A stretch of DNA of 64,000 nt from Rhizobium sp. WYCCWR10014 (GCF_001657485.1 NZ_LXFU01000028.1:62001-126000); one strand, 5' to 3'; positions 18,737 through 26,764 are shown, counted from the first letter of the stretch. Notes: generated by a model not told the origin, from the sequence alone. A program made the numbers and translations.

Positions 18737-19057
18737 TTTCCCAAAAGGTCTTTCAAAGCGGCATTGTCGAGCATGGCATCCGCCAGAAGCCGCTTCAGCT
18801 TCATGTTCTCGTCCTCCAGCGTCTTCAGCCGCTTGGCCTCGGACACCTCCATGCCGCCAAACTTGGCTTTCCATTTATAGATGCTGGCATCGCTGACACC
18901 GTGCTTGCGGCAAAGCTCCGCGACCGGCGTGCCCGCCTCGTGCTCCTTCAGAATGCCGATGATCTGTTCGTCTGTGAAACGGTTGCGCTTCATTCTCTGG
19001 TCCTCTCAATGGGCCAGAGCTTACTTCAAAATGGATTATTTCAACGGGGCAAGGTCA
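17787..19057 (-). mobile_element. IS3-family insertion sequence, apparently complete
   Basis: The 1271-bp element is bounded by tgaccttgcccccaag at 17787 and its inverted counterpart ending ggggcaaggtca at 19057. It carries orfA and orfB on the minus strand. The flanking triplets (ttc and aag) are not direct repeats, so a target duplication is not evident. It is distinct from the IS3 element at 12448. Confidence 0.85.
18727..18993 (-). CDS. IS3-family transposase OrfA
   Basis: The product has 88 residues. [20 protein letters not shown] leads into the helix-turn-helix [20 protein letters not shown] and a leucine-zipper segment ([20 protein letters not shown]). The frame is complete, with gaggacca upstream of the ATG at 18993. 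Confidence 0.88.
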   Translation of the reverse strand: MKRNRFTDEQIIGILKEHEAGTPVAELCRKHGVSDASIYKWKAKFGGMEVSEAKRLKTLEDENMKLKRLLADAMLDNAALKDLLGKKW

Positions 19058-19169
19058 AAGCGCATCGAGACACCCGCTCTCGCAAAGCTGACAAAGCTGC
19101 CGCACTGTGGAGCCCCTCGCGAAAGCGGACTGGTCCGAAATCCCCAGGTTAATCAGGACGCCATCGGCC

Positions 19170-19185
19170 TGGCACGACGAGTGCT
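19170..19185 (+). promoter_or_regulatory. Sigma54 -24/-12 promoter before the fdxB unit
   Basis: tggcacgacgagtgct has GG and GC exactly ten bases apart. The block around it (cggcctggcacgacgagtgc, then taggacc and a-c-c-g-a-a/g-a-c-a-c-a) is almost the same as that upstream of fixA. Together with nearby nif genes this implies NifA-dependent expression. I found no perfect TGT-N10-ACA site close upstream, where an IS3 element now ends. Confidence 0.75.
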
Positions 19186-19277
19186 AGGACCAACCGAAAC
19201 ACAAAAATACATTCGGTTGGAGCCAGGGGACGTCTGGCCGCTGACATGTAAGTCTCCCAACCTGTGAAGGAGGGGCT

Positions 19278-19442
19278 ATGGCCTCGGTGCTTGAAAATAC
19301 CCTAAGCCGCGTTTTGGAAGCAGCCGAGCTCCTGGCTCTTAATCCTGGTGTACGGCTGAAGAGGATTACCATGGTAGCGATCCGTGAGACCGGTTCACAG
19401 GAAAGGCATCCATGTCTCAAACGCCCGTCTCAAAGGCTCTGA
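19278..19442 (+). CDS. Small ORF of unknown function before fdxB
   Basis: The product has 54 residues from the ATG at 19278, with a strong gaaggaggg ribosome-binding site. It begins MASVLENTLSRVLEAAELLA and has a basic tail. It lies between a sigma54 promoter and fdxB, so it is probably expressed with nitrogen-fixation genes. I do not recognise it; it could be a shortened relative of small proteins found near nifX/fdxB, but no motif confirms this. Confidence 0.5.
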   Translation: MASVLENTLSRVLEAAELLALNPGVRLKRITMVAIRETGSQERHPCLKRPSQRL

Positions 19443-19508
19443 GCCGACCTTCAAGAGCAATGCTAGGTCGGCATTACGCAAAAAGACCTCGCTTCACAGG
19501 AGAACACT

Positions 19509-19802
19509 ATGCCGGACTCATTCGTAAGCCGCGACGGATCTAGATGGCTCCCGGAATATCTGAGCCAGATAGACGCAAGTTGCATTGGCTGCGGCCGCTG
19601 TTTCAAAGTCTGTTCGCGTGACGTCATGCACCTTTGCGGCATTACCGACTCGGGCGAAATTTTAGGTGACGGTGATGGAGAAGACGATGATGAGGTCGAT
19701 CGATTGCTGATGATTGTCGATCACCCCGGCCGATGTATCGGTTGCGGCGCCTGCGCCCGCGTCTGCCCGAAGAATTGTCAGACTCACATCATGTCCCACT
19801 AA
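19509..19802 (+). CDS. fdxB: Nif-associated ferredoxin III (FdxB)
   Basis: The product has 97 residues. It contains two 4Fe-4S cysteine clusters: CIGCGRCFKVCSRDVMHLCG near residues 23-42 and CIGCGACARVCPKNC near residues 78-92. The acidic insert between them (GDGDGEDDDEVD) and the start MPDSFVSRDGSRWLPEY are typical of ferredoxin III encoded with nifENX. It is a cytoplasmic electron carrier, presumably for cofactor assembly or nitrogenase reduction. It starts after caggagaac. Elsewhere it follows nifX; here it stands alone with rpoN sequences. Confidence 0.9.
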   Translation: MPDSFVSRDGSRWLPEYLSQIDASCIGCGRCFKVCSRDVMHLCGITDSGEILGDGDGEDDDEVDRLLMIVDHPGRCIGCGACARVCPKNCQTHIMSH

Positions 19803-19822
19803 CGGACCGAGGAGATTTCCCC

Positions 19823-20212
19823 ATGACCTCTGCCAATCTTTTCCTCCGTCAGACGCACTCTTTGGTGCTGACACCGCGACTGATGCAAGCCATCCAGTTG
19901 CTGCAGATGACGCGTTTCGAACTCAAGCAGTTCATCACCCTGAAAGTTGAGAAGAACCCGCCGCTCGAATTTCAATCGAACGACGGGGAGACAGGCGACG
20001 ATGAGAAGTTCGGCCGCTTGCCGGAGGACGCCGGCGCAGACGATCGTTACGACAACCGGACCGGCGCGCTCTCCAGCGAATGGTCTGACAATGCCAGCAC
20101 CAGTCGGCTGAGTGAGGAAGTCGACGCCGATTACACCATTTTTCCCAACCGACAAGGTCTGCCGAGTGGCCCTGTCGCGTCTCCGACGAAAACCTGCAGC
20201 AAAGATGTCTAG
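19823..20212 (+). pseudogene. Truncated sigma54 gene (N-terminal part only)
   Basis: The frame starts MTSANLFLRQTHSLVLTPRL and continues MQAIQLLQMTRFELKQFITL. This is region I of sigma54, which contacts the activator. After residue about 110 it ends in sequence copied from the nifB upstream region (SGPVASPTKTCSKDV). Core-binding, HTH and RpoN-box parts are missing. It is a diverged partial copy of rpoN2, which starts 735 bases downstream. If made, the 129-residue peptide could still touch NifA, but that is speculative. Confidence 0.85.
20173..20188 (+). promoter_or_regulatory. NifA upstream activator-like site, copied from nifB
   Basis: tgtcgcgtctccgacg is TGT-N10-ACG, one base off the NifA consensus TGT-N10-ACA. 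The corresponding site before nifB (44721-44736, minus strand) has the same single mismatch. Confidence 0.5.
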
Positions 20213-20261
20213 AGCGGACAACCAACAGCATGCCCAGTTGGAAAGGTGAGGATTCTCAAAC

Positions 20262-20277
20262 TGGCATCGCTCTTGCT
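20262..20277 (+). promoter_or_regulatory. Sigma54 promoter before rpoN2, a copy of the nifB promoter
   Basis: tggcatcgctcttgct has GG and GC ten bases apart. It is identical over its 16 bases to the nifB promoter at 44632-44647, and the surrounding leader (ctcgcggaactgagctttc and onward) is also shared. It should make rpoN2 dependent on NifA and sigma54, giving positive feedback. Confidence 0.8.
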
Positions 20278-20314
20278 CGCGGAACTGAGCTTTCAAGCGT
20301 TATTGGAGTTCGGA

Positions 20315-20400
20315 ATGTCCCGAGGGATAAGTTGTAATCGTATAGCCACCAACACCGCGCCTGAGAGTAAGCGCTTGCCTACCCGCAGACACGCCATGCC
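20315..20400 (+). pseudogene. Copy of the nifB start
   Basis: The frame MSRGISCNRIATNTAP parallels the NifB start MSRGMSKCRITNTAP. Similarity fades after about 20 codons. It is the downstream end of the duplicated nifB promoter block. Confidence 0.7.
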
Positions 20401-20437
20401 GATGATCCAGTGTTCACCGAAAATGGGGGATCCTTCG

Positions 20438-20542
20438 ATGAAAGTAATCGCTCTTGTGGGCACACTGCTCTTCTCCGTCTCCCTTGCCGCCTGTGGCGAG
20501 GCATTCGGTAGTCCGAACCTTGACCTGACAACATTTTCCTAA
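20438..20542 (+). CDS. Tiny predicted lipoprotein before rpoN2
   Basis: The product has 34 residues: MKVIALVGTLLFSVSLAACG followed by a short tail ending TTFS. The hydrophobic stretch and LAAC lipobox at residues 16-19 predict export and lipidation; the mature peptide would be 16 residues. The ATG at 20438 has ggggga eight bases upstream. It lies between the sigma54 promoter and rpoN2, 16 bases before the rpoN2 start. It resembles the size class of entericidin-like peptides but I cannot assign it. Confidence 0.5.
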   Translation: MKVIALVGTLLFSVSLAACGEAFGSPNLDLTTFS

Positions 20543-20558
20543 CGACCAGGAGGTTCCC

Positions 20559-22115
20559 ATGGCCTTGTCGGCAAACCTTTTCCTGCGTCAGACCCAGTCC
20601 CTGGTAATGACACCGCAATTGATGCAGTCCATCCAGTTGCTGCAGATGACGCATTTCGAACTCAACCAGTTCATCGCCCTGGAAGTGGAGAAGAACCCGC
20701 TGCTCGAATTTGCGAACGACGGCGAGACGGGCGACGAGTACACGGCAGGCGATGACGAGCGGTTCAGCCACTCAACGGAAGATGCCGGCGCGGATGATGG
20801 CACCGACAATCGTGAGGATGCGCTTTCCAGCGACTGGTATGACTATGGCGGCAGCGCCGGCACCAGCCGGCTGAACGACGAACTCGACGCCAATTACAGC
20901 AATGTCTTTCCTGATGACGGTGCCCCGCAGCGCCTCGATGCGCCGGAGCTCGTCAGCCAGTGGAAATCGATGCCGGGCAGCGGCGAGGGCGCCGATTACG
21001 ATCTCGACGATTTCGTCGCCGGCCAGGTGTCGCTGCGCGATCATCTCGCCCAGCAGATCCCCTTCGTTCTGCCTGACATGGCCGACCGGCTCATCGCGCA
21101 GAATTTCGTCGACCAGCTCGACGACTGCGGTTATCTGCAGGCCGATATCGTCGAAGCGGGCGAGATGCTGGGCACGAGCCTCGCACAGGCCGAGCGCGTG
21201 CTCGCCACCCTCCAGAGCCTCGATCCGCCGGGTGTTTTCGCCCGCAGCCCTGCCGAATGCCTGGCGATCCAGCTCAGGCAGAAGGACCGATACGACCCGG
21301 CCATGCAGGCTATGGTCGAAAACCTCGAACTCCTGGCGAGCCGCGATTTCGCCACGCTGAAGCGGCTTTGCGGCGTCGACGAGGAAGATCTTCTCGACAT
21401 GCTCGGCGAGATCCGCCAGCTCAATCCGAAGCCCGGCAGCGGTTTCGGGGCGGGCGTTTCCGAAGCGATCATGCCCGATGTGGTCGTCAGAGCCTCCTCG
21501 GATGGCGGCTGGCGGGTCGAACTCAATCCGGATGCGCTGCCGCGCGTGCTGGTCAACCAGTCTTATTTTTCCCGGGTGACAAAGAACGGCGAGGATCACG
21601 CCTTCCTCTCCGATTGCCTGCAGACCGCCAACTGGCTGACCCGCAGCCTCGATCAGCGGGCTAAAACCATCATGAAGGTGGCAAGCGAAATCGTCCGCCA
21701 GCAGGACGCCTTCTTGCTGCACGGCGTCGGCTATCTGCGCCCGCTGAACCTGAAGACGGTCGCCGAAGCGATCAAGATGCATGAATCCACCGTCAGCCGC
21801 GTCACGTCGAACAAATATATGCTGACGCCGCGCGGCCTCTTCGAACTCAAATATTTCTTCACCGTCTCGATCAGCGCCGTCGCCGGCGGCGACAGCCATT
21901 CGGCCGAAGCCGTGCGTCACAAGATCCGGGCGCTGATCCTGGAGGAGAGCCCGGAGGCGGTGCTTTCCGACGGCGATATCGTCGACATGCTGAAGAAGGG
22001 CGGCGTCGATCTCGCCCGCCGCACGGTTGCGAAATACCGGAAGGCGATGAACATCGCCTCTTCGGTTCAGCGCCGCCGCGAAAAGCGGGCGCTTGCCAAG
22101 GTCGCTGGTTCGTGA
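20559..22115 (+). CDS. rpoN2: RNA polymerase sigma54 factor (RpoN2)
   Basis: The product has 518 residues, normal for sigma54. Region I is at the start (NLFLRQTQSLVMTPQLMQSI), then an acidic region II, then core-binding region III (VSLRDHLAQQIPF and QNFVDQLDDCGYLQ). The HTH is near residue 390 (LKTVAEAIKMHESTVSRVTS). The RpoN box (ARRTVAKYRKAMNI) lies near the end and reads the -24 element. It directs transcription from nif and fix promoters with NifA. It starts after aggaggttccc. The upstream copied nifB promoter suggests symbiotic, autoregulated expression, as known for rhizobial rpoN2. Codon usage is GC-rich compared with its surroundings. Confidence 0.95.
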   Translation: MALSANLFLRQTQSLVMTPQLMQSIQLLQMTHFELNQFIALEVEKNPLLEFANDGETGDEYTAGDDERFSHSTEDAGADDGTDNREDALSSDWYDYGGSAGTSRLNDELDANYSNVFPDDGAPQRLDAPELVSQWKSMPGSGEGADYDLDDFVAGQVSLRDHLAQQIPFVLPDMADRLIAQNFVDQLDDCGYLQADIVEAGEMLGTSLAQAERVLATLQSLDPPGVFARSPAECLAIQLRQKDRYDPAMQAMVENLELLASRDFATLKRLCGVDEEDLLDMLGEIRQLNPKPGSGFGAGVSEAIMPDVVVRASSDGGWRVELNPDALPRVLVNQSYFSRVTKNGEDHAFLSDCLQTANWLTRSLDQRAKTIMKVASEIVRQQDAFLLHGVGYLRPLNLKTVAEAIKMHESTVSRVTSNKYMLTPRGLFELKYFFTVSISAVAGGDSHSAEAVRHKIRALILEESPEAVLSDGDIVDMLKKGGVDLARRTVAKYRKAMNIASSVQRRREKRALAKVAGS

Positions 22116-22181
22116 AGAGACGCCAAGGGTGCCTTCTTCGAAGGCACCAATCAGACGGTAGTTGTAGAAGGAGAAAACACA

Positions 22182-22330
22182 GTGAAGAGCTATACCATCC
22201 CAGATCACGTTCCCTCCGTGAAGGACTTCATGGTGCCAACGGCAAACGGAGAACCACACGCAGCCGGTGCTCGCATCGATGGAGAGCCCGAGATTTTATC
22301 CTATCTGCAAAATGGCACCGGTTGGCGTCT
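22182..22330 (+). pseudogene. Start of an unidentified gene, broken
   Basis: A GTG start at 22182 has an excellent gaaggag site upstream. The frame reads MKSYTIPDHVPSVKDFMVPT and continues to LSYLQNGTGW near 22325, then loses coding character; another frame (22267-22509) may hold the continuation. I do not recognise it. It follows rpoN2 by 66 bases on the same strand. Confidence 0.35.
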
Positions 22331-22731
22331 TGGCTGTTCGCCCGGCGTGCGCCCGGCGCAAGGTGCTAGAGAATGTGGAATCCTTTTCGGCCATGAACAT
22401 CTTCTCCTCCGCACTCGGCGAAGATTGCCCAATGATCCAGCTCGAACTCCCGTCACCTGGCGTTCTCTTTTTAATGCCAGGCCGGACCGCAGTGTCCTTC
22501 TACCGGTAAGCAAAGTTGCCAACTGCGGCTATGATCGAGCTGCGTCCAGTAACCCATTTCCCACGTCGATGGCCGGTTTGAACCGATTGCGAACAATGCC
22601 GCCGATCTATTTCACGTACTCGCCGCCCCCTCCTCAGCCAGCTCAGGATCATGCACCGTACCCGGACCCTTCGCAATAATGCCCGCCGCTCCTCCGAGAT
22701 CCGAGGAGCGAAGTCGACAGGAACGAAGTCA
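22331..22731. other. Intergenic, no clear gene
   Basis: Overlapping frames exist but none has a recognisable domain. The stretch likely holds the decayed remainder of the preceding frame and the leader of the next gene. Confidence 0.35.
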
Positions 22732-23316
22732 ATGTCCCCACGACCTAACGATCCCTATTTCTCGAACGGTGTTCATATACTGCCTTTGCATTCGCTTGGT
22801 GAGCGCATCGCGATTCTTGGCCCCTCAAACGCAGGCAAGTCGACGTTGGCGGTCGCCCTGAGTAAGAAGCGCGGTATTCCAGCCGTGCATCTCGACCAAC
22901 TTCATTATCTGCCCGGTACGGATTGGCAACCGCGCCCGGAAGCAGAGTTTGCCGCGCTTCATGATTTGGCGATTCAGGAAGAGCGGTGGATTATCGAAGG
23001 CAGCTACTCGCGCCTGATGCCGCGGCGATTAGTCCGTTCCACTGGTGTTATTGTCATCACGTCAAATCCCTGGTTACGTTTTTTCCGTTATCTCAAGCGC
23101 ACTCTTGCCGATCAACCGGATCGCGCAGGATATCTCCAAGGGGCCAAAGACAGAATAAAATGGCGGATGGTATATTGGATTCTGTTCAAGTCCCGTAATA
23201 GCAATCTGGAATATGCGAAAGTTCTTCAGGAGTTCGGCTTGCCGACAGTCGAATGCCAAACTGCGGCTGCCCTTAATAACCTCTATCGAACATGGGGTCT
23301 GCCGGTCCCGCGTTAG
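22732..23316 (+). CDS. P-loop nucleotide kinase-like protein (FlaR/topology-modulation type)
   Basis: The product has 194 residues from the ATG at 22732; an in-frame ATG 27 codons upstream is less likely. The Walker A motif is GPSNAGKST at residues 29-37. It is followed by VHLDQLHYLPGTDWQPRPEA, WIIEGSYSRLMPRRL and VIVITSNPWLRFFRYLKRTL. This follows the small AAA/adenylate-kinase-like family often called FlaR or topology modulation protein. Its biological role is unclear. It stands alone between rpoN2 and the SyrB-like genes and has no symbiotic signature of its own. Confidence 0.7.
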   Translation: MSPRPNDPYFSNGVHILPLHSLGERIAILGPSNAGKSTLAVALSKKRGIPAVHLDQLHYLPGTDWQPRPEAEFAALHDLAIQEERWIIEGSYSRLMPRRLVRSTGVIVITSNPWLRFFRYLKRTLADQPDRAGYLQGAKDRIKWRMVYWILFKSRNSNLEYAKVLQEFGLPTVECQTAAALNNLYRTWGLPVPR

Positions 23317-23518
23317 CGAACGATGGACCCAACTCAGGGGCGATTCGCGTGACCAATTTTTCGTGCGGCCACGCTAGGCTTTAATATGGCCTATCTCGCA
23401 CGACAGCTCGAAGATTAGGTATCGCTGCGGAGAAAGCCAGATTGGAGTTGAAGATATGTTTAATGCCATCAGATTATCCGTGTGGCCACGAAAGTCTCGG
23501 CTGGATCTATGGACGCGT

Positions 23519-24079
23519 TCAGCGCTCAAAGCGCTGCAGCATCCTCTTTAATTGTGTATTCTGTATTTGGAGCTTGCGCGCTAGCTTATCCCGGAGCAGC
23601 CTGATCTCTTCATTAAGATTGATTGCATCTTCAGAAGCGGCGGAAACAGTTTGAGACGGTGGAAGAACAACCGCAATCGCTTCCACTTTGGTGCGCCGCA
23701 TGCTGCGCTTTCGCGTTTGACCACCGCCAACTCGAGAGATCTTCTGTGCGGCACGCGCGGCTGTATTGGCCAAATCGGGCAAAGCCGGATCAGCCGCTTC
23801 CGCCGACTTTGCGTCTTCGATATCTGCGCGATCATCAACAGCGCTTGCCGTTTCTTCGGATTGATCCGGATCGACTGACACCGCGGCGGAAGGATTGTCA
23901 AGAACTGGCTTTTCGTCGGCCGAACGGTCTGTGGCGCCCAACTCGTTTTTGGTTGCCGTTTCAGTCGGCTCGGCGATGGCTGATACGTCCGGCTTCACAT
24001 CATCGGTCGAGCCGTGTTCTTGCTTCTGCTGGCGTCGCCGTGACACTAGCCCGGCAAGAAGTTTCCATGGAGACGCCAT
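23519..24079 (-). CDS. SyrB-like regulator (paralogue 1)
   Basis: The product has 186 residues. A basic N-terminus (MASPWKLLAGLVSRRRQQKQ) is followed by an acidic, Ala/Glu-rich middle and a basic patch (RKRSMRRTK). A C-terminal coiled segment (EEIRLLRDKLARKLQIQNTQ, LKRMLQRFER) matches the end of the SyrB protein next door. SyrB of Sinorhizobium is a repressor of syrM; here the target is unknown. Low-complexity sequence makes the assignment less sure for this copy than for the neighbour. Confidence 0.55.
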   Translation of the reverse strand: MASPWKLLAGLVSRRRQQKQEHGSTDDVKPDVSAIAEPTETATKNELGATDRSADEKPVLDNPSAAVSVDPDQSEETASAVDDRADIEDAKSAEAADPALPDLANTAARAAQKISRVGGGQTRKRSMRRTKVEAIAVVLPPSQTVSAASEDAINLNEEIRLLRDKLARKLQIQNTQLKRMLQRFER

Positions 24080-24210
24080 TTTATTCGACCTCGAATTCTA
24101 CTGCGTATGCAAACTGCGAGCAAAAACGTTGGCGGCAGAACGAACCGCCGCCAAAATCTAAACTTCAATAAGCATGAGAATGCGGCCAGCGCTTGACCGT
24201 CTGCTGCCGA

Positions 24211-24612
24211 TCAACCGAGGTTGAGGCGCTTTCGCAGATCGGCATTTTCAGCGCGGAGCTTCTCCGCCAGCAGCTTGCGCAGTTTCTGGTTTTCCTCTTC
24301 GAGATGCAGAAGATCCGAAATCTCATCAACTGCCGCCACCGACGGTGCAGCCGCTATCGACAAAGCCTTCGGAGCACGTTTGACAGGCGCACGCTTGGCA
24401 CTCGTCGTCCCTTCGTCAGGCTTTGCTTTGCGTCCTCTCGTCTGCTTTCCAGCTTTGGCATCCGAAGCCGCTGCCGGTTGCAAAGAAACGGCTGCTGGTG
24501 CCGTTTCAGGCACTGCCTTCTTGGCGCGAGGTTTGCGCACCTTCTTCGGCACATCGGGCGCCGCGGCGGCCGGCGTGTCAGCACTGATCATCGTAGCGTT
24601 TTCGTCGGCCAT
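24211..24612 (-). CDS. syrB: SyrB-like transcriptional regulator
   Basis: The product has 133 residues from the ATG at 24612, chosen because aggag stands seven bases upstream. It has MADENAT, then Pro/Ala/Lys-rich low-complexity repeats (VPKKVRKPRAKKAVPET, SAKRAPVKRAPKAL) and a C-terminal coiled coil (LLHLEEENQKLRKLLAEKLR). This is the SyrB architecture. The reading frame stays open for 363 bases upstream, with coding-like sequence there. It is expected to act in the cytoplasm as a DNA-associated regulator of symbiosis genes; the target is not visible. Confidence 0.65.
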   Translation of the reverse strand: MADENATMISADTPAAAAPDVPKKVRKPRAKKAVPETAPAAVSLQPAAASDAKAGKQTRGRKAKPDEGTTSAKRAPVKRAPKALSIAAAPSVAAVDEISDLLHLEEENQKLRKLLAEKLRAENADLRKRLNLG

Positions 24613-24975
24613 TATGGTCTCCTGTAAAGCCGATGCATTTGTCTCCCGCCCAATCGGCAGTGTCAATAACGGCCCGGCCCGTTCTTCTCCGGATACAAGC
24701 ATCTCGCTGCTTCTTGCCTGCGGAGTTAAAGCCATAAATGGCGCTGCCTCATCCTGCAGATCTTGAGCAACGGACTTCAGATCGGTCTCTCCCCAAATCG
24801 AGTTCGCTTTGGAATTGAGTTTTCGCCGACCTGATTTGTACTCGACGGCAAAGCTGCGCTGGACTTTTTTCACTTTAAGGAAACCTTGTATCTGCGATGA
24901 TGTCTCGTGGCGCTCCAATGAAGAACCTGGCCCATAGCGCATCCTTTGATTCGGAAGACAAGGATGCTCCATCAA
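24613..24975 (-). CDS. In-frame upstream extension of syrB, possible separate gene
   Basis: The frame upstream of syrB reads VKKVQRSFAVEYKSGRRKL, then SKANSIWGETDLKSVAQDLQ and EAAPFMALTP. This has normal amino-acid composition and a plausible folded start, unlike random sequence. Either it is an N-terminal domain fused to SyrB (total 254 residues) or a separate small gene that lost its stop codon. I recall the F-A/V-V-E-Y/I-K-S-G-R-R pattern from proteins encoded beside syrB-like genes, but cannot verify it. Confidence 0.4.
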
Positions 24976-25009
24976 AGCCTGGGATCAAACATCTAGAGCG
25001 GTCTTGTTT

Positions 25010-25345
25010 TAGATCCGTTCATATCCGGCTTCCTTGAAGTAAATCGTGCCTGAAGACGATCCAGCTTGGCACGCCCATACATTTGCCTTTTAACGAGCTT
25101 CAGCTTGTTGATCTGGCCTTCGACCTGGCCGTTCGACCAAGGTTCTGCGATGGCGGCGGACGCCGCTGCCTTGTCTTTTAGTATCCCGTTGGTGAAGGGG
25201 GCGAACAGACTGTCGCGCGCATCAGCGATCCATGGGTCAAGTTCTGTTGGAACAGTCGAATGACAGTCAAAATTGCTATCGACCCAAAAGTGGACGAACG
25301 ACGATTTTCCCGATCTGGGCGCGTCCAATGTGGCAGCTTCGATTG
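25010..25345 (-). pseudogene. ISL3-family transposase C-terminal fragment
   Basis: The frame reads LDPWIADARDSLFAPFTNGI, then LKDKAAASAAIAEPWSNGQV and EGQINKLKLVKRQMYGRAKL. This is the C-terminus of ISL3 transposases, including the W-S-N-G-Q-x-E-G catalytic region. There is no start and no terminal repeat. It abuts the 3' end of nodX. Confidence 0.8.
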
Positions 25346-25374
25346 CGTTCCGATCTTTTACAGGAGCTTTCCGT

Positions 25375-26478
25375 TTAAGCAACCGAAAGCCTTCTGGCGA
25401 CTAACGATGTGCGAAGGTTCATGGCCGGCTTTTCAATCAGCGCCCATGATAGAGCGGCTAATGCCACGGTCCCGACCGGCTCGACGATCCAAAGCCACCA
25501 GTGGCCGACCCATCCGATGCCGATCAGCGTGTGCATGACGAGCATATGGTAGAGGTAGATCCCGTAAGAGAGATCCTGCCCGCGCAAAAGGTTAGGGCGC
25601 GGAAATGAGTACGCTGCCGACAGGACTAGACCGGCAAGAATAGCGATTCGGAATGCATCGACAGGCGCCGCATTGTTGATAGAGATGAATGCAGCGGACG
25701 TCCCTGCTACCCACCACGTTATCGTGAGATGAATTGCCAGCCACCACAAGAGCTTCCCCTCAAAGATCCTGCTTACGCGATGCCAGTAAAGCCGTGCAAG
25801 AACTCCCATCGAAAAAATCCAGAAAGTCGGGCCCACTGTCACCGACAGGAACGGATTGTACCTATCAGTTATGTTGAAGTGCTGCGCCATGACCCAAGAC
25901 CCGAGAGCGGCGACGGCAACGACTAGCGCCCCTGCTCGTTTCCATCGCCGCCAAAATTCCAACAGCGTTGGCAGGGTGAGGTAGAATGTCAGCTCCACCG
26001 TCAGCGTCCACAGCACTCCACTTGGGTCCGAGACGCCGTAAAAGCCGCTCATCGTGTAGGGCTCGTAGGTGAAGTAGACGGCCCAGATTCGTGCAGCGGT
26101 CAGGATGTAGACCGTGAAGTAAGACAGATACTGCAAGATGCCAGTGACATTTAATCCCCCCGTCACAAACAGGGCAAGTTCCATCACGGCGATGTTGACG
26201 AACAGTGCAGGAAAGATTCGGAGCGACCGCTTGACGAAAAAAGAGGCCGCCGACGATGAGCGGATGTAAGAATCTGTTACTAGAAAGCCGCTGATTACAA
26301 AGAAGATCGCAACACCCGGCGTCGAAAACAACAGATTGAAGGCCGTTGTGCCGTTCAAAGAATCGCCCAGGTGAAGCCAATTCCACGCGTGGCTGAACAT
26401 CACTTGGCAGGCGGCAAAGAGCCTTAACAGGTCGAAGTTGTTCCGGTGGCCGGATGAGTGTTCATTGGATGGTCCCAT
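25375..26478 (-). CDS. nodX: Nod-factor O-acetyltransferase, NodX/NolL type
   Basis: The product has 367 residues and is an integral membrane acyltransferase-3 with about ten hydrophobic segments. It starts NNFDLLRLFAACQVMFSHAW (the essential R-L-F-A and His region). It has the typical FSTPGVAIFFVISGFLVT and, near the end, QDLSYGIYLYHMLVMHTLIG. NodX acetylates the reducing-end sugar and NolL the fucose of Nod factors. Its place after nodN fits the trifolii order nodFERLMNX, which is why I prefer nodX. It lies 286 bases downstream of nodN. Its last 60 codons are duplicated at 14971-15183. Confidence 0.8.
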   Translation of the reverse strand: MGPSNEHSSGHRNNFDLLRLFAACQVMFSHAWNWLHLGDSLNGTTAFNLLFSTPGVAIFFVISGFLVTDSYIRSSSAASFFVKRSLRIFPALFVNIAVMELALFVTGGLNVTGILQYLSYFTVYILTAARIWAVYFTYEPYTMSGFYGVSDPSGVLWTLTVELTFYLTLPTLLEFWRRWKRAGALVVAVAALGSWVMAQHFNITDRYNPFLSVTVGPTFWIFSMGVLARLYWHRVSRIFEGKLLWWLAIHLTITWWVAGTSAAFISINNAAPVDAFRIAILAGLVLSAAYSFPRPNLLRGQDLSYGIYLYHMLVMHTLIGIGWVGHWWLWIVEPVGTVALAALSWALIEKPAMNLRTSLVARRLSVA

Positions 26479-26764
26479 GAATGTCCATTAGCCGGCAGAT
26501 GCCGCGCAACCTTTCGGCGGTGTATTGAGAACAGAAGTCAGGTGTGGTGGTGGACGGGTTAGTTGTCTGCAGCCAAGACGGTGTAATTGCCGCTTCTCAA
26601 GGCTCAGACAGCCTGTCGTCGAGGTAAAGAGCCGTTTGCGCCTTGGCGACTGTTTTCGCCCCGGTGCCGCCTGCGGATGCAAACCCGAGCGGCATTGGCA
26701 TCCCCCGTCAGATCGTTTGCCTTCGTTGGTTAACAACATCGATGGATAATACCTATAACTAGGA
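26479..26764 (-). promoter_or_regulatory. Leader of nodX with a possible degenerate nod box
   Basis: This is a 286-base gap between nodN and nodX. On the minus strand, bases about 26767-26718 read gatcctagttatagg, tattatccatcgatg and ttgttaacc. These share the ATCC half-sites and a weak match to the nod-box 3' part, but the spacing is about four bases short. I treat it as doubtful. Confidence 0.25.

Noticed and set aside
20772-22259. 495-residue open frame antisense to rpoN2
   Set aside because: It is the shadow of the GC-rich rpoN2 gene; its sequence has no domain and low-complexity acidic/His-rich composition.
24221-24766. 181-residue plus-strand frame over syrB
   Set aside because: Shadow of the low-complexity syrB sequence; composition is Ala/Ser-rich with no motif.
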